Part shown: positions 35,595 to 46,140 of the stretch, piece after piece
Position numbering within the stretch: the first letter of the stretch is position 1
How the letters are laid out: each line of letters begins with the position of its first letter
Source: Dermanyssus gallinae
Lineage: Eukaryota > Arthropoda > Arachnida > Mesostigmata > Dermanyssidae
Assembly (NCBI GenBank): GCA_003439945.1
Contig: QVRM01001369.1
Coordinates: forward strand, 625,501-689,500
Length of the DNA stretch: 64,000 nt
Direction of reading: 5' to 3'
Notes under the pieces: model-generated
The model's input: the letters and a program-made list of their open reading frames with translations, nothing else
The model's database searches: none
Told to the model about the DNA's origin: nothing
Position numbers and translations under genes: made by a program

Positions 35595-35694
35595 CTCTGG
35601 TAAACAATTTAGGTGAGGATTGGTTTGCGTGCATCTATTGAAGATATGGATAAATCTGCCATTCTATATATGTATATATATATATATATATATA

Positions 35695-35862
35695 TTGCCG
35701 CAAGAGTTCGCCTAATCTGATTGGCGATGTGATGATGTGTGAATAATCGACTATTGCTTGAAATTTGTGATGTCAAACTTATATAAATAGAAATAGCAAT
35801 ATACATGGAAAGTGTCATATCTATATTGTTTAACGAAGCCTGAAAATACTAGAGAAAGAGCC

Positions 35863-35899
<37 letters not shown>

Positions 35900-36120
35900 G
35901 GAGGGCATCATAAAGACTAACAGACATACGGACGGCTCGTGGCTGCTCTGTAACTTACATTAGGGCTATTTCTCTAATATTTTCAGACTTCGTTATATAA
36001 TTTTGACATTTTCCATGCATATTGCTATTTCCATTTATATAAGTTTGACATCACAATTTTAAAGCAATAGTCGATTATTCACACATCGCCAATCTGATTA
36101 GGCGGGCTCTCGCGGCAATA
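35695..36120. repeat. Imperfect inverted repeat with 160-170 bp arms
   Basis: Arm one, 35695-35866 (starting ttgccgcaagagttcgcctaat), is the reverse complement of arm two, 35959-36120 (ending attaggcgggctctcgcggcaa), with scattered mismatches. The 92-bp centre contains (TA)n at 35868-35896. No coding capacity. The ends do not resemble those of the element at 29454. Confidence 0.85.
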
Positions 36121-36780
36121 GCTATTATAATCATGTTGAATTTGAACATCTAAGCGACCGGCCCAATAGGGCGAAAAGTGGCGAGACCGCCGATGAGTCT
36201 CGCAGCGTGTTGCGTGGTATTTAGGGTCTACGAGCAAAATCGGTAAAGGCCTTGATCGCCAACCTAACGAAATTCTTGAGTCGAACACACCAAGTTATGG
36301 TAGCCATGCACAATGTCTGTTGTCTACACGTGCCGACTAGTACATGCCATATCGTCCCGAAGCTCCCTGGCGAGGTGTAACTGCGCTTGGGTCACTTTTT
36401 CCTGCCACCCCAATAAAAGTTGCTGAAAAAAATTACCTACAAGGCTGTAACTCTACATTGGTACAATCTTAAGCTCAAAGACAAGCACTGCCGCACTCAG
36501 AGATAGTTTTCGATGGTCTATTACCTCTGTGTAAATTGAGGCAATAGACGTTCGACACCTGTCGCTAATGTGCTTGGTAGATCCCAAATAGCGTAGTCTC
36601 AGACCTAAATACGAGAAGGAATTAACAAACTCTAGCCGTTGGCCGGCAGAGGAATACGTAGGAATAAGGAATGCGGACTCACAAACCCGCCTCCCCCCGC
36701 CCCCAGGGAACGGTAACTGCTAGGCATCGCTTCGTATCCATGGGAGTGGTCAGTTTGCCTCTCCTCCCTACTCCAGCCTT
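36121..36780. other. Intronic DNA, nothing recognised
   Basis: Possibly the 3' UTR of the minus-strand LINE that ends near 36782. No motif seen. Confidence 0.4.
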
Positions 36781-36781
36781 C

Positions 36782-37345
36782 CTACAGTCGCCCTGGCCCG
36801 CTTGTGGGTGCGTCGAGAGTCATCATCTGGGGAATCCTTTGCTGTAATTGCCTAGCCTGGCCCGCTTGCCTATCACCCACCCCCCTCCCGTCTACAGATT
36901 CTCCCTCTCGACCGAAGCCTGAGTGGACGCTAAGACGAGCTCTCCTGGCAGTCTCTTTGATCACCTTCGCGGACATGATTGCATCGAAGTGGGCAATACC
37001 TTCTTTCCAGGCCACCGCTGAATTCATCATATGGGTGACGACCTCCTTGACCGGTCGGCCTCGCACAGCAGCCGCTCCCGCGTCCCGCGCTTGCCGGAGG
37101 GCCCCACAATGCAGAACAGTGTGCTCTACATCATACGGTTCCCCCGAGTCGCATAGTACGCAGGAGTCGACTTGGGCTTTATTAAACTTAACCATATATG
37201 TCTGGAATTGGCCGTGGCCGGTCAGCACTTGGGACGCATTATAAGATAGCTCGCTGTGCCTGCAGTCGTACCCTGGCCGTAGATCCGGGATCAGGCTTTT
37301 GGTCCAGCGAATACGTCTGCTACAGCCAATCGACCCCCACTGCAA
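36782..37345 (-). pseudogene. LINE ORF2 C-terminal domain, open over 187 codons
   Basis: The longest clean coding stretch of any mobile element in the window. It contains the Cys-His finger at about residues 60-80 and a helical tail (HFDAIMSAKVIKETARRARL). It is separated from the YADD-bearing frame (37349-37579) by one frameshift or stop, so the element is not functional as assembled. Its relative at 41402-41917 shares the phrases GHGQFQ and C-x2-C-x9-H-x4-C. Confidence 0.8.
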
Positions 37346-37608
37346 AACTTAATGGCTTTCGTCTTCCGCGAATTTATTTTCAGGCCCGATACGACAAAGG
37401 TAAGTCGCCAATACTTCAGCAGATGGCACCGCCGGATAACGACAGATAGGCACTACTATATCATCCGCATACACGACGACGACGGCATGTATAAGCATCT
37501 CCCGCGCTTGGCGGGCTAGGTCTGCAATGAGTAAGAAAAAAAACAGGTAACTGAGAAAGTCCCCTTTTAATCTCCACACGTTTTGACTGAGCTACAAGGT
37601 GGTCTCGC

Positions 37609-37628
37609 CCCCCCCCCCCCCCCCCCCC
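37609..37628. repeat. Poly(C) run
   Basis: About 20 consecutive C inside the LINE. Its length is likely to vary and to be error-prone in assembly. Confidence 0.9.
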
Positions 37629-38252
37629 GTATGTTTACTTGAAGGCGGTCCTAAGTGTCTTCTACGAGTGATCTCACACTATAAACCACTCGTAGAGGGG
37701 AAGCATCCTACCTAATTAAATAGGTTCACAGCTCCCTTGCTAAAACATTAGATGACTCAGCCCAATGTTCAACTGGATTCCAGCAGGTCCACTATTTTTA
37801 TTCTTGTGTAGCCCGTTCAAGATATGCACAACCTCTTCCACCGTAAACATGAAGCTTATGTGGTGTTGATTCAGAGTGAGTGGTTGTTCCATAACTGGAT
37901 CTAGTGTGGGGCAGTTTGCATCAAGCGGGCAGTGAGGTGCTGCCGCAACTGCTCCTTTGTCATGGTGTGCGTACTTTGATTCTGTCGGTAAACAATGCAG
38001 ACATAGAGTTCGCGCTCTGCTCTCTTAAGCAGACGCACATCTTCGTCATACCAGCGCTTACTCACCATAAACAGTTTCTTGTGGGTTGCCCTTTGTTGGC
38101 CATTAAGTGCTATCAGCATGTATCTGGGGATCGATGTGTAGAGCCCATGCTTCACGCTGGAACCTCAAAACTTCCCGGCATTTTAGGTAGCGGACCTGTC
38201 TAATGGGACCAGGGCTACACCCGCTTTTATCTGTACTTCTTCTTAGCTACTG

Positions 38253-38309
38253 CAAAGCATTACGCTTTGGAGGCCGCCCTAACGGTGGCCTCCAAAGCGT
38301 AATGCTTTG
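38253..38309. other. Perfect 23-bp hairpin
   Basis: Arm one, 38253-38275 (starts caaagcattacgctttggag), pairs with arm two, 38287-38309, without mismatch around an 11-nt loop (gccctaacggt). It lies just beyond the truncated 5' end of the minus-strand LINE. Confidence 0.9.
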
Positions 38310-38815
38310 TTCAACGTCAGAAGTTAATCCCAGTAGCCTGACATGATTTTAAATAAGCGTGGTGTTGCTTACATCTTCATAATTCCAAAGCATAAGTTTG
38401 CAGCAGCACGCACTTCCTTTTGCCACAAGGCGACATTGCTATTTACCTGTTAAACCATGCCCGTCAGTAAACTTTTCGCATACCACAGTTTGGGCCGGCG
38501 GAACCCCCAGCCAAAGTCGGAAGCTTACGCCCTTCGGCCTGAAGGCGCTACCTAAAACCGTACCATAATCATTATCACACAGATGACGGAGTTCCGCCGG
38601 CATATCTATGTCTCAAAATAGCACACACTTCGATTTACCTCCGTTAGCTGGCCATGCAGTTGTAGCGTCGACATTGTTCGGCCTAAGCCCTCCAGACAAG
38701 GGGCCTTCATGGGCAACACACGGTTTTTACACAATGTTAGCACACCCAATTCCACGTCTACGCTTCACTGCTGTTCGGAGAGAACGGCGATTCCTCTCCG
38801 TGTTGATTTCGCATT
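38310..38815. other. Intronic DNA, nothing recognised
   Basis: Moderately GC-rich with short motif-free ORFs on the plus strand. Confidence 0.4.
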
Positions 38816-38967
38816 GTTACGCTGCCATTCGCTTGTGTCTCTGAGGGGCATTGGCCTGCCTCCGCCCGCAGGCGCCCATTCTGCTTCCTTTGGCTGTTGC
38901 AGGTCGATTTTTTTCGGAATCTATTGTAGTAATGTAGTCGTAAAGCAGAAGCAGCAGCCGAACGTAC

Positions 38968-39200
38968 CCCAATAAAATATCCCGGATTTCGATCACTTGG
39001 CTGTGTCGTATGTATACGGATGCATTCGTGTCAATTCCGTAATCGCTTTGATGCCGTAGGAATACTAAATGGGCCTTGGGATCATAGCAGCCATGAATAA
39101 ATAGAATGACGATTGCCACGACGAGCCAAACAGGATCAAACCAAGTAACCATTGTCGTCACCGTCGACGTACATGGACGACGAGCGTCCTCAAATAACAA
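38968..39200 (-). CDS. Possible exon of an unrecognised secreted or membrane protein
   Basis: A minus ORF (127 codons to 38817) has an internal Met followed by a hydrophobic stretch (MVTWFDPVWLVVAIVILFIH) that would serve as a signal peptide or membrane anchor, then a polar, balanced segment (PKAHLVFLRHQSDYGIDTNA, VYIRHSQVIEIRDILLG). A consensus-like donor GG|GTACGT lies at 38967-38962, and the reading after it turns low-quality, which is why the end is put at 38968. Start codon and family are unknown. It lies inside the large mannosidase intron on the same strand, so it would be a nested gene. Confidence 0.3.
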
Positions 39201-39669
39201 CGCCGTAGCATCACAGTTGCTTATGCTGTTCCTGTGAAGGTCACCTTTAGCGCCGATTCACCACCCACCCTCAGCGGACACACATATATATATATACATA
39301 TATATATAAATATAGAACGAGTGTCAAGTCATATTAGCATCTATTCACGCAAATAGTTTGAATACATACCCACAATTACAGGACGCGCACTGGTAGATGT
39401 GACAGTAATAGTAAAAAACGATATCGAAAACAAACTAGCTAACCAACTTGGATGAGTTCGAATCATTATTAAAGCCCCTTGACCTGCGCTGACCGTTTTA
39501 GAAACAGTATATAATAGCCTGGTTTTGATCTACATACATTCTACCCACGTCGCTACCTAGTGTCATCTAGCTGCTCTGTAACGGCAAACTATTCGTCCTT
39601 TCTCGCATCAAACTGTCTCGGCCCATTAGTCCAGGCGTCTCCATGGTAGATTAATAAATAAATTGCGTC

Positions 39670-39730
39670 AATTTCAAAAACTATCATTGACTCGAACCTC
39701 AAGCCAGCACTTGCATTGGCTATATTAAGT
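39670..39730 (-). mobile_element. Possible tRNA-SINE fragment
   Basis: On the minus strand a B-box-like GAGGTTCGAGTCAATG follows a tRNA-like ctggctt. No good A box and no body match. Confidence 0.2.
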
Positions 39731-39986
39731 GGTCAATGGTCTGTGCAGTGATATGGTAGACGGTGGTTTCCGACCACGGCCCACTACTACTACTACTACT
39801 AAATAGATCAGCCTCTAGGGCTGCGTTGCAGGGCTCACCTTTAACAGGGGGGCTGGGGTTGCGGGTAGATGGGCTAGCGGTCACGAGCTATCTGTTCTAT
39901 TGCTGAGTTCTCTGCCTTGCTATGGTGATGAGCCATGACAATGGCCGATGAAATGTGATAATGATTATGATACTGATGCTGATGGC

Positions 39987-40050
39987 GATGATGTGCTTGC
40001 TGTCCAGAACAACGACTCTCGTAGCTGTTCTGGACAGCGAGCACATCATC
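39987..40050. other. 24-bp hairpin
   Basis: Arm one, 39987-40010, pairs with arm two, 40027-40050, with a single mismatch (a G-U pair if transcribed on one strand) around a 16-nt loop. The arms contain gctgtccagaac and gttctggacagc. Confidence 0.9.
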
Positions 40051-41395
40051 GAGATTCGAGGGTCGTTTCTGGTCGCGACAGCTTTATTGGTATTCGCTTG
40101 TCTAGTGCGTACACTACGTACATACTATCGCATCTACACCACTACTTTGATTGGCCTATCTGGCCCGTATTTCCCAAGCTAAAGCACCCTTAGCAATAGT
40201 ATATCAACGTGGACTATGCCAATGTTACTATTGGCCTTTTTGTTAAAGCACAGCTCATTTTCTAACCCATGCACTTCGAGTTTTCGTGTTACTCAAGCAT
40301 TTGGAAATACTTTTACATTGCCTGTGTATTTACACCGTAAATGCCGCTGCTGTTTTTGTTCATTTTTACATATGGTATCATTTTCGTCAGCAGTAAGTTG
40401 TTGTTGTTGCTGCTGCTGTTGCTGTTGTTGTAAATAGTTTATTGCTGTTGCCATTCTGGATACGTATATGTTTATTGTTGTGGCCATTCCTGTTGTTGTT
40501 GCTGCCGCTGACCTAGCGATACTGCTGTTGTCACCCGCTTGTTTTGTGGTTCAAGCAATGCGCACGATAGTAGAGGACTAGCTGGCTAATTAAGGATCGT
40601 CGCCGGCAGGGTCACATAAGTAACAAGTCACCGATGCGTCTGATTCTGATCGGGACATGGCGCTTAACCGACCTGGGTCACGTTACCTCTCTACGATACG
40701 AGCGCAGTTATAGCTGTAGTGGCCAGAGCAACAGCAGCGACTTACAACTATCCGCCTCACGCTCACGTACTTCTGTACCTGTACCAAGTCACAACCGATT
40801 CACAACTCAGAATAACAATCGTTACAAGCTTTCCGTTGCTAGTAGCTGTTGCCGGCTTTTGGCCACCACCATGACCCAAATTCACAGTCTTTTAAGCTTT
40901 AAGCTTTCAGGGCCGACAGTCAAACAGTTAAGGGTAAAAACTCTAGTCCGCCCCCCTGTTCCCATGGTCAGTTCACCCTACTAAGACGCCCCCTAGAATC
41001 AGCTGAGTGGGTGATTTGCTAAACAACACCTACGAATGATCTCTTACTTGTTTTTGTTTGAGAGGTTGGAAAAATTATATTGCACGATCGGTATGGACCA
41101 CCGGCAACACCTAGGGACTCTCACTCACTAAAAATCACAATCCTTCCCACTTCCCCAGGTTCGGAATTGCAAATGGTAATACTTCAAAGCCGCGAGAGAG
41201 AAGCCCCATGCTCTATCAGCTCATCGTGCCCCGGAGCGTGGGTAAATGTATCAATATCTACCAAGGCGCTTTGCGGGGGGGCATCCTCGTTTCAACTATG
41301 GCAACTATGTCTGCTGCAAAACACGCTCTGCGCACGTATCCCTGGCATATTTTTTCACGCTTTGGCGTTCTCTCCACATCTCTCCTCTTCATTTA
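40051..41395. other. Intronic DNA with short (GTT/GCT) repeats
   Basis: A trinucleotide run at 40396-40432 and a second (TTG)-like patch at 40470-40505. ORFs at 40634-40984 and 41080-41454 (plus) lack motifs. Confidence 0.45.
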
Positions 41396-41401
41396 CAAAC
41401 T

Positions 41402-41917
41402 TTAACGTCTTCCGTCATATGAGCAGCTGTACTCCGCAGGTTGGCTGGTCCTGACATACGTCGAGATGTGACGTGGCCGCGCTAGGGCAAGACAGAACAA
41501 GATCGTGTGGTCAACATTGTTCGCTTGCCCCGAAGTGCACAATGTGCATGTATCTATCTGCGTTTTGTCGATCCGTGCCATGTATGACTGGAATTGGCCA
41601 TGGCCAGGGAATGTTTGCACCGCAAAATATGACAAAGGTCCCTACGCCGGCCCGTCGTATCATTGCCCTGGGCCGGGGATGAGGTCCACGCAACTTGCGT
41701 AAGGCCTTCCGGGGAAGACCCACTTGGCGGTCCCCAGTCTGTGTCCTTCGACTCGTCTTGCGCCCCTCTCTCCAGTCAGAAGATCCCAAGGGTGCTGCCT
41801 CGCCAGGACGAGGGCAGCAACCGTGCTTACCGTGCGGTAAGCGCGGCTAACGTGGAAGCTCACGCCGCGCGGAAACGCACGGGAGATCTATTTATTGCTG
41901 ACGCTTCTTACAACTAA
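41402..41917 (-). mobile_element. R1-type LINE 3' fragment
   Basis: On the minus strand: VSRAYRTVSTVAALVLARQH and PWDLLTGERGARRVEGHRLG near 41860-41740 (the post-thumb segment), then across a frame change GHGQFQSYMARIDKTQID near 41600 and CTLCTSGQANNVDHTILFC near 41550, a C-x2-C-x9-H-x4-C finger. Same lineage as 36782-38210 but diverged. Confidence 0.8.
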
Positions 41918-42395
41918 ATTGGTCCATACCGACGCCGTGTAACGCTCTTTTGAGCCTGTGACGGTAAGTTACACTTTACATAAATTTAGCGTATTTTAGT
42001 AACACAGCGGATACCTAGGGAGAAGTCTTCAAACATTTACGGCAAAACTAGATGGAAAATAATACAACCCGCTGCGCACAAGTCCTTGGTAGAGGCACTT
42101 GCTATAGCACAATATCTAGATGAAGAGTTTTTTTTGTAGTAAGCGTTAAAAGTTTTTATTTTAGCGTACAGTAATATTAAAAATAATATATATTAACGTA
42201 TATATAATAATTAAAATGAATAATTATAACTATGAGATGAGGATACGTTCCTGTTACAGCCGATTCAATATGTGCGGACATCAGAATTGTAAGTTGTTTA
42301 TACAAATAAGCATAATGCATATATATAAATTCGTATTTATATATTTGCACATTTATTTAGGAATTTAATATATACATGTGAATGTTTAAATCCAC
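41918..42395. other. AT-rich intronic DNA
   Basis: Nothing recognised. Several short TA-rich blocks near 42180-42380. Confidence 0.5.
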
Positions 42396-42419
42396 GGCAC
42401 CGATGGCTCGCTCCTCATC

Positions 42420-42640
42420 TATCACTCGTGTCCGAGTGGGAGTCTTGCCCGACCCCTGACGCGAAGACGCGGGTCCATCCAGTCTTTCATAGTTCCGAGC
42501 ACCGAAATCACGTTACCTCTCTGAATCTTTAGGGAAAGCCGTTGGCAGAAGAAAGTGCCCGCCCTCTTGTCCATCGTAGCTTGCTGTAAAGCGTCGCCAA
42601 CCTGGGAATTCGTATTTGTATTATCAGCATACAATTGTGA
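42420..42640 (-). mobile_element. LINE family A, 3' end copy 7
   Basis: On the minus strand: VGDALQQATMDKRAGTFFCQ, RLSLKIQRGNVISVLGTMKD, then a stop near 42422. It lies directly downstream of, and partly runs into, copy 8. Confidence 0.75.
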
Positions 42641-42885
42641 AGTGTGATCGTGTCGCCTACATTCAAGCGAGTGCTATTTAGCTGCTCATCCCATGGCGCC
42701 GAATATAGAAGCGGCATTGCCTCTATACACCGCAAGAGACAGAAGCTATCTCAGATATTTCCCTCGCGCTGGTCCCCCGTCGTTGCTTCCATTCTTCTAG
42801 CCAGATCCCGAATGAATTTTGCTGTCCCACTGCTGATGGATCCTAATGCTTCTATAGCTACCGGTACAAAGTGAAACTTGTTTTC
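42625..42885 (-). mobile_element. LINE family A, 3' end copy 8
   Basis: On the minus strand: FVPVAIEALGSISSGTAKFI, RDLARRMEATTGDQREG, then a frameshift, then the equivalent of CRGNAAS. Very similar at DNA level to copy 5 (28164-28424), including the 3' UTR, which continues to about 42625 where copy 7 begins. Tandem 3' ends like this mean one copy inserted at the tail of another, or a recombination between copies. Confidence 0.8.
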
Positions 42886-43273
42886 GAAATCTGTGTATAT
42901 ACGTCTCTTTTACGTAGAGTTCGGCGTGCTCTGCTACCCACCCTGTGCTGACAGAGCTATGGCTGAGATACGAGGAAGCTACGGTGCAGGACACTGTAGA
43001 ACCTAGGCTAAGCGCTTGCCATGAGACCTTAATAGTACGGTCACGCAATCAGGGTTTTTGTCGTTGTCCCATCTAAAGCCCGTGTTTCCAGTTTGGCTGG
43101 CAACTTTGCCTTTCTAAGGGTTCTTTTAATAATTTAATTTTACTCTATGTGCCACAAAATTCCAGAGCTTCTTGGACAGCTTATTGGGTGTAGACCGTAA
43201 GTATCGACCTCACGTCCGCATGCTGCGCAACTAAAGAGTTTGCATTTTAGAGCTCCTACCCTGATAGCCACAG

Positions 43274-43274
<1 letters not shown>

Positions 43275-43322
<48 letters not shown>
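43275..43322. repeat. (TA)n microsatellite
   Basis: 24 TA units. Confidence 0.97.
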
Positions 43323-43324
<2 letters not shown>

Positions 43325-43499
43325 CGATACAAAACCATGTGACTTCGTTGGTTTCTTACAATAAGCTATTTGGCGAGACAACAGCTGCATTAGAAACACT
43401 TCAAAAAAGCAGCAAAGAGCCCACATCCTCGTATCAGCAAAAATGTTAAAGTTGCTGAAAACGGTTCAGCCACTCGCGGGACCGAATGAAAAATATCTG

Positions 43500-43651
43500 T
43501 CTAGGGTCACTAGCGGCAAAGCCAGAGATACGTCCTATCTACGAAGTTGCCGAAGGCAAAATGGAACCAGTCACCACCATACGGTTCATATTGCAAGGCA
43601 GTGCGTTACGAGGCTTCGGGGCAAACTACGTACGTACTACTAAGATTAGCT
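43500..43651 (+). CDS. Possible exon similar to the N-terminal domain of CNNM (ancient conserved domain) proteins
   Basis: After an acceptor-like ctgtctag (43495-43502), one plus frame reads SLAAKPEIRPIYEVAEGKME, PVTTIRFILQGSALRGFG and VRTTKISFT, then a donor-like ACG|GTAGGA near 43659. The pattern I-Y-x-V-x-E-G ... T-I-R-F-x-x-x-G ... K-I-S-F-T recalls the extracellular N-terminal Ig-like domain of CNNM magnesium-transport mediators. The membrane and CBS domains were not found downstream, so it could be a single stray exon or an exonic pseudogene. It is on the strand opposite the mannosidase gene. Borders are approximate. Confidence 0.3.
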
Positions 43652-43699
43652 TCACGGTAGGAAAAAATCGACGTTTTTAGGAAGTCATCAAAAGATCTA

Positions 43700-44510
43700 A
43701 ATAAAACGGGCGACTTAGGCGGAACTAGTGGAATACTAGACTCGCCGTATAATTAAAAGTGCTTATTCTATTTAGAAAGGGACCTTGGGCATAAATAAGT
43801 TATCGAGAAAGATTGTAGTCAACCGACACAATAAGATAACGAAACACAGCGGCGAGAAGACGCAATCCGCCTTTTGAGAGAGTCCCCATGGGAATAGGCA
43901 CAGTCTAATCCCATTAGGCAGCAAAAACTGGACAAATTGAGAACAAACGAGCCTATCGTGCCTTCTTCTCAATTGCTAAACCATATATTGCCAGATATAG
44001 AACGGAAGAGAAATATTACGAGATTACTACTTACTAATAAATTCCAGCTATGGAAACGAATTCCACAATGATAGGAAATGCAATAAAAAGTTTAACAGGT
44101 AATAAGACAAATGTACTAGGGTGGAATCTTGGTGTATCCGCTAGCGATTTTGCTGTAATATAGACTAAAGCAAAATCACGTCTTTACGTGCAAATGAAAA
44201 GCTTCCAAAAAATCAGGTAGCTATGCTTAGTCGTAAAGTCGCTGGATTTAAAATCACGGAAAGGCAGAAACTAGAATCCTCCACTTACTCTGAATTATCC
44301 CAAAGACAAAAAACGCCACTGCGACAATATTGAGTTAACTGATAACTAACAGGTGATTCTCATCACACGTATAGTATTATAACAGTGCAACTACCCGCTA
44401 ATTCCTCGCCTTTGTAGCAAAGGTAGAACTAACAACATCGACACGGACAGCGGCAAGCAAGAAGTGAAGAAAGTACGAACAGGCTCTTATGACCTCTTAG
44501 AGATACAGTG
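43700..44510. other. AT-rich intronic DNA
   Basis: No recognised feature. A (TA) run at 44512-44537 closes the stretch. Confidence 0.5.
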
Positions 44511-44599
44511 CATATATATATATATATATATATATATTAATTGATGTAACATACGGTCGTTCATCCAACCAAATTTGAGCTAGCTAAAACGTTTAATCG

Positions 44600-45450
44600 C
44601 ATACAGATGAAGTATGAGCAGACTTTCTATAATGCTATGCGTGCGCCTCCAAGCTTGTCTCTATAATGCAAAAAACCCAAACATTATAATGAGCTCCCGT
44701 TTTGCTGGCGCTTGGATACGAAAACACCATGCGACAAGGGAACGCAGCAAGGCGCCGGACTCGTGTTCTCAGCGGTGCCCCCCGTGGCCGCAAGTTTCTC
44801 TGCTGCCGCAGTGCTCGCAGCTTTCAGGTAGTGGCAGCTCCTCAAGTAACCAGCCCCTGGGACCCATTTGAGCAAGATGTCGACGCTGGCAGCAAAACGA
44901 GGTTACCCCGTTCCCGAAGTTCGACCGTGCCTTTGCCTGACCGCCTTTGTCTTTTACGGATCGATATGTTAGGCGTCATGGGCAGATTTTGGCCACAAGA
45001 CCAGCGAGTTGAAGCCCGCTGCGCTGAGCCGCGTGGTAACGGTGGAAACCGCAGCAGCCTTGAGCTGAGGAGACGCACACAGCCCCGGACCAGTGTCGAC
45101 TCACGACGGCGTACGGGCCACCACAAACCCCACGAACACGCACTCCCACCCTGGCTTCCCACATCCCGGCAGCATTACTTATCGGCATCGACTGCGCCGA
45201 CTGTGTTGTATAGCTGGTACTTGTTGTCATATTCTCGATCGCTTTTGAACTACACTTGGCGGTAACATGTCTACGCCAGAGACTTTCTAATACATGGGCA
45301 GAGTAAGAAGGAAAGGCAGCAGATCGAGAGAAAGGGAGAGGCGCGGGTGGGAGAGAAAGAGAGGCTAGATGTAGCCAAAAGGAGGAGAAAATTGGCCGGG
45401 ACATCGCTAATAACACCCAACCAGCGTTTATTTGTTGGAAGTACTCTACT
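44600..45450. other. GC-rich patch with overlapping ORFs, function unknown
   Basis: A 187-codon plus ORF (44702-45265) and a 146-codon minus ORF (44976-45416) overlap; both are Arg/Ser-rich, as expected from GC-rich non-coding DNA. No motif. A purine-rich (GGGAGA)-type run lies at 45320-45365. It could be a CpG-rich regulatory region or an old repeat. Confidence 0.3.
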
Positions 45451-45967
45451 CTAGTAAGCCCAGCCCACCCATCGCCCTCTTGGCACGACGTCGCCTGTGG
45501 CTAAGAGAAGTCGCGTGCAAAAGCTTACCAGAGTCGCAGAAGTAAAGGAAAGCAGGCGTTTCATGTTGGCATGGTAATGGAGAGTCACGACTTATCGTCG
45601 AATAAGGGGATTGAGCACGTTAAGTGCTAAGCTGGAGTTTCACCGTTACTGTCATCATCATAATTGCCATCCATTCGAAAAACGTGGGCGTTAAAACGTG
45701 AGACGTACCATCTCTTCGAGCGCGCTTCCAGCGCAACAACCTGTGACAACTAACAACATGCTGGGACTCTCTACCTGTATGTGACACGTCACGTGCACCA
45801 TAATTGCACGTAGAATGGTATTGGCATGAATTGGCCAATTAAAAGTGCGCAGCAATTACTAATATTGTCATTAACAATAATAATATCAGTTATCACTCAA
45901 TAATTACTACTTCTATTAGTACTTTGACGTGATTAGATCACCTGCTAGCGCAGAACTCTATACTTAC

Positions 45968-46070
45968 TATTTTCGTAGTAATAATCAACAGTGTGCACCC
46001 AACCGACGTCATCATGCGTGTGTGAGATGATGTGAATGTTCAGCGCGTTCTCCTTTGTTTTATGACATGC
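45968..46070 (-). CDS. MAN2B1: Lysosomal alpha-mannosidase, zinc-motif exon (HTHDDVGW)
   Basis: A 103-nt exon of 34 codons plus one base. The acceptor is ggatttgcag (46080-46071) and the donor A|GTAAGTA at 45967. It reads ACHKTKENALNIHIISHTHD and then DVGWVHTVDYYYEN. H-T-H-D-D-V-G-W is the invariant N-terminal motif of family 38: its His and the first Asp bind the active-site zinc. The spacing from the Cys (C-H-K-T-K) to the motif matches insect lysosomal enzymes, which read C-x-K-T-K-x-x-x-L-N-V-H. The usual L-K-T-V-D-Q-Y-Y-Y-G is V-H-T-V-D-Y-Y-Y-E here. The upstream exon, with the signal peptide and probably ending C-G-Y-E, was not found. The exon is too short to appear in an ordinary ORF list. 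Confidence 0.95.
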
Positions 46071-46098
46071 CTGCAAATCCGCAAACCAAACACCTAGT

Positions 46099-46102
<4 letters not shown>

Positions 46103-46137
<35 letters not shown>
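46103..46137. repeat. (TA)n microsatellite
   Basis: About 17 TA units, 33 bp upstream (minus sense) of the zinc-motif exon. Confidence 0.97.

Positions 46138-46140
<3 letters not shown>

Larger units (their letters stand above)
36782..38210 (-). mobile_element. R1-type LINE, 5'-truncated
   Basis: On the minus strand from about 38200: VSKRWYDEDVRLLKRAEREL (endonuclease-RT linker), FTVEEVVHILNGLHKNKNSG near 37830 (start of RT), GDFLSYLFFFLLIADLA near 37560, an intact VVYADDIVV near 37480 (RT catalytic Asp pair), and a 187-codon C-terminal frame at 36782-37345. That frame has GHGQFQTYMV and a C-x2-C-x9-H-x4-C finger (CVLCDSGEPYDVEHTVLHC). A C-run at 37609-37628 and a frameshift separate linker and RT. 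It is the best preserved R1-type C-terminus in the window. Confidence 0.85.

Noticed and set aside
44702..45265. 187-codon plus ORF
   Set aside because: Arg/Ser-rich frame in a GC-rich patch with an equally long minus ORF; no motif, so kept only as a region note.
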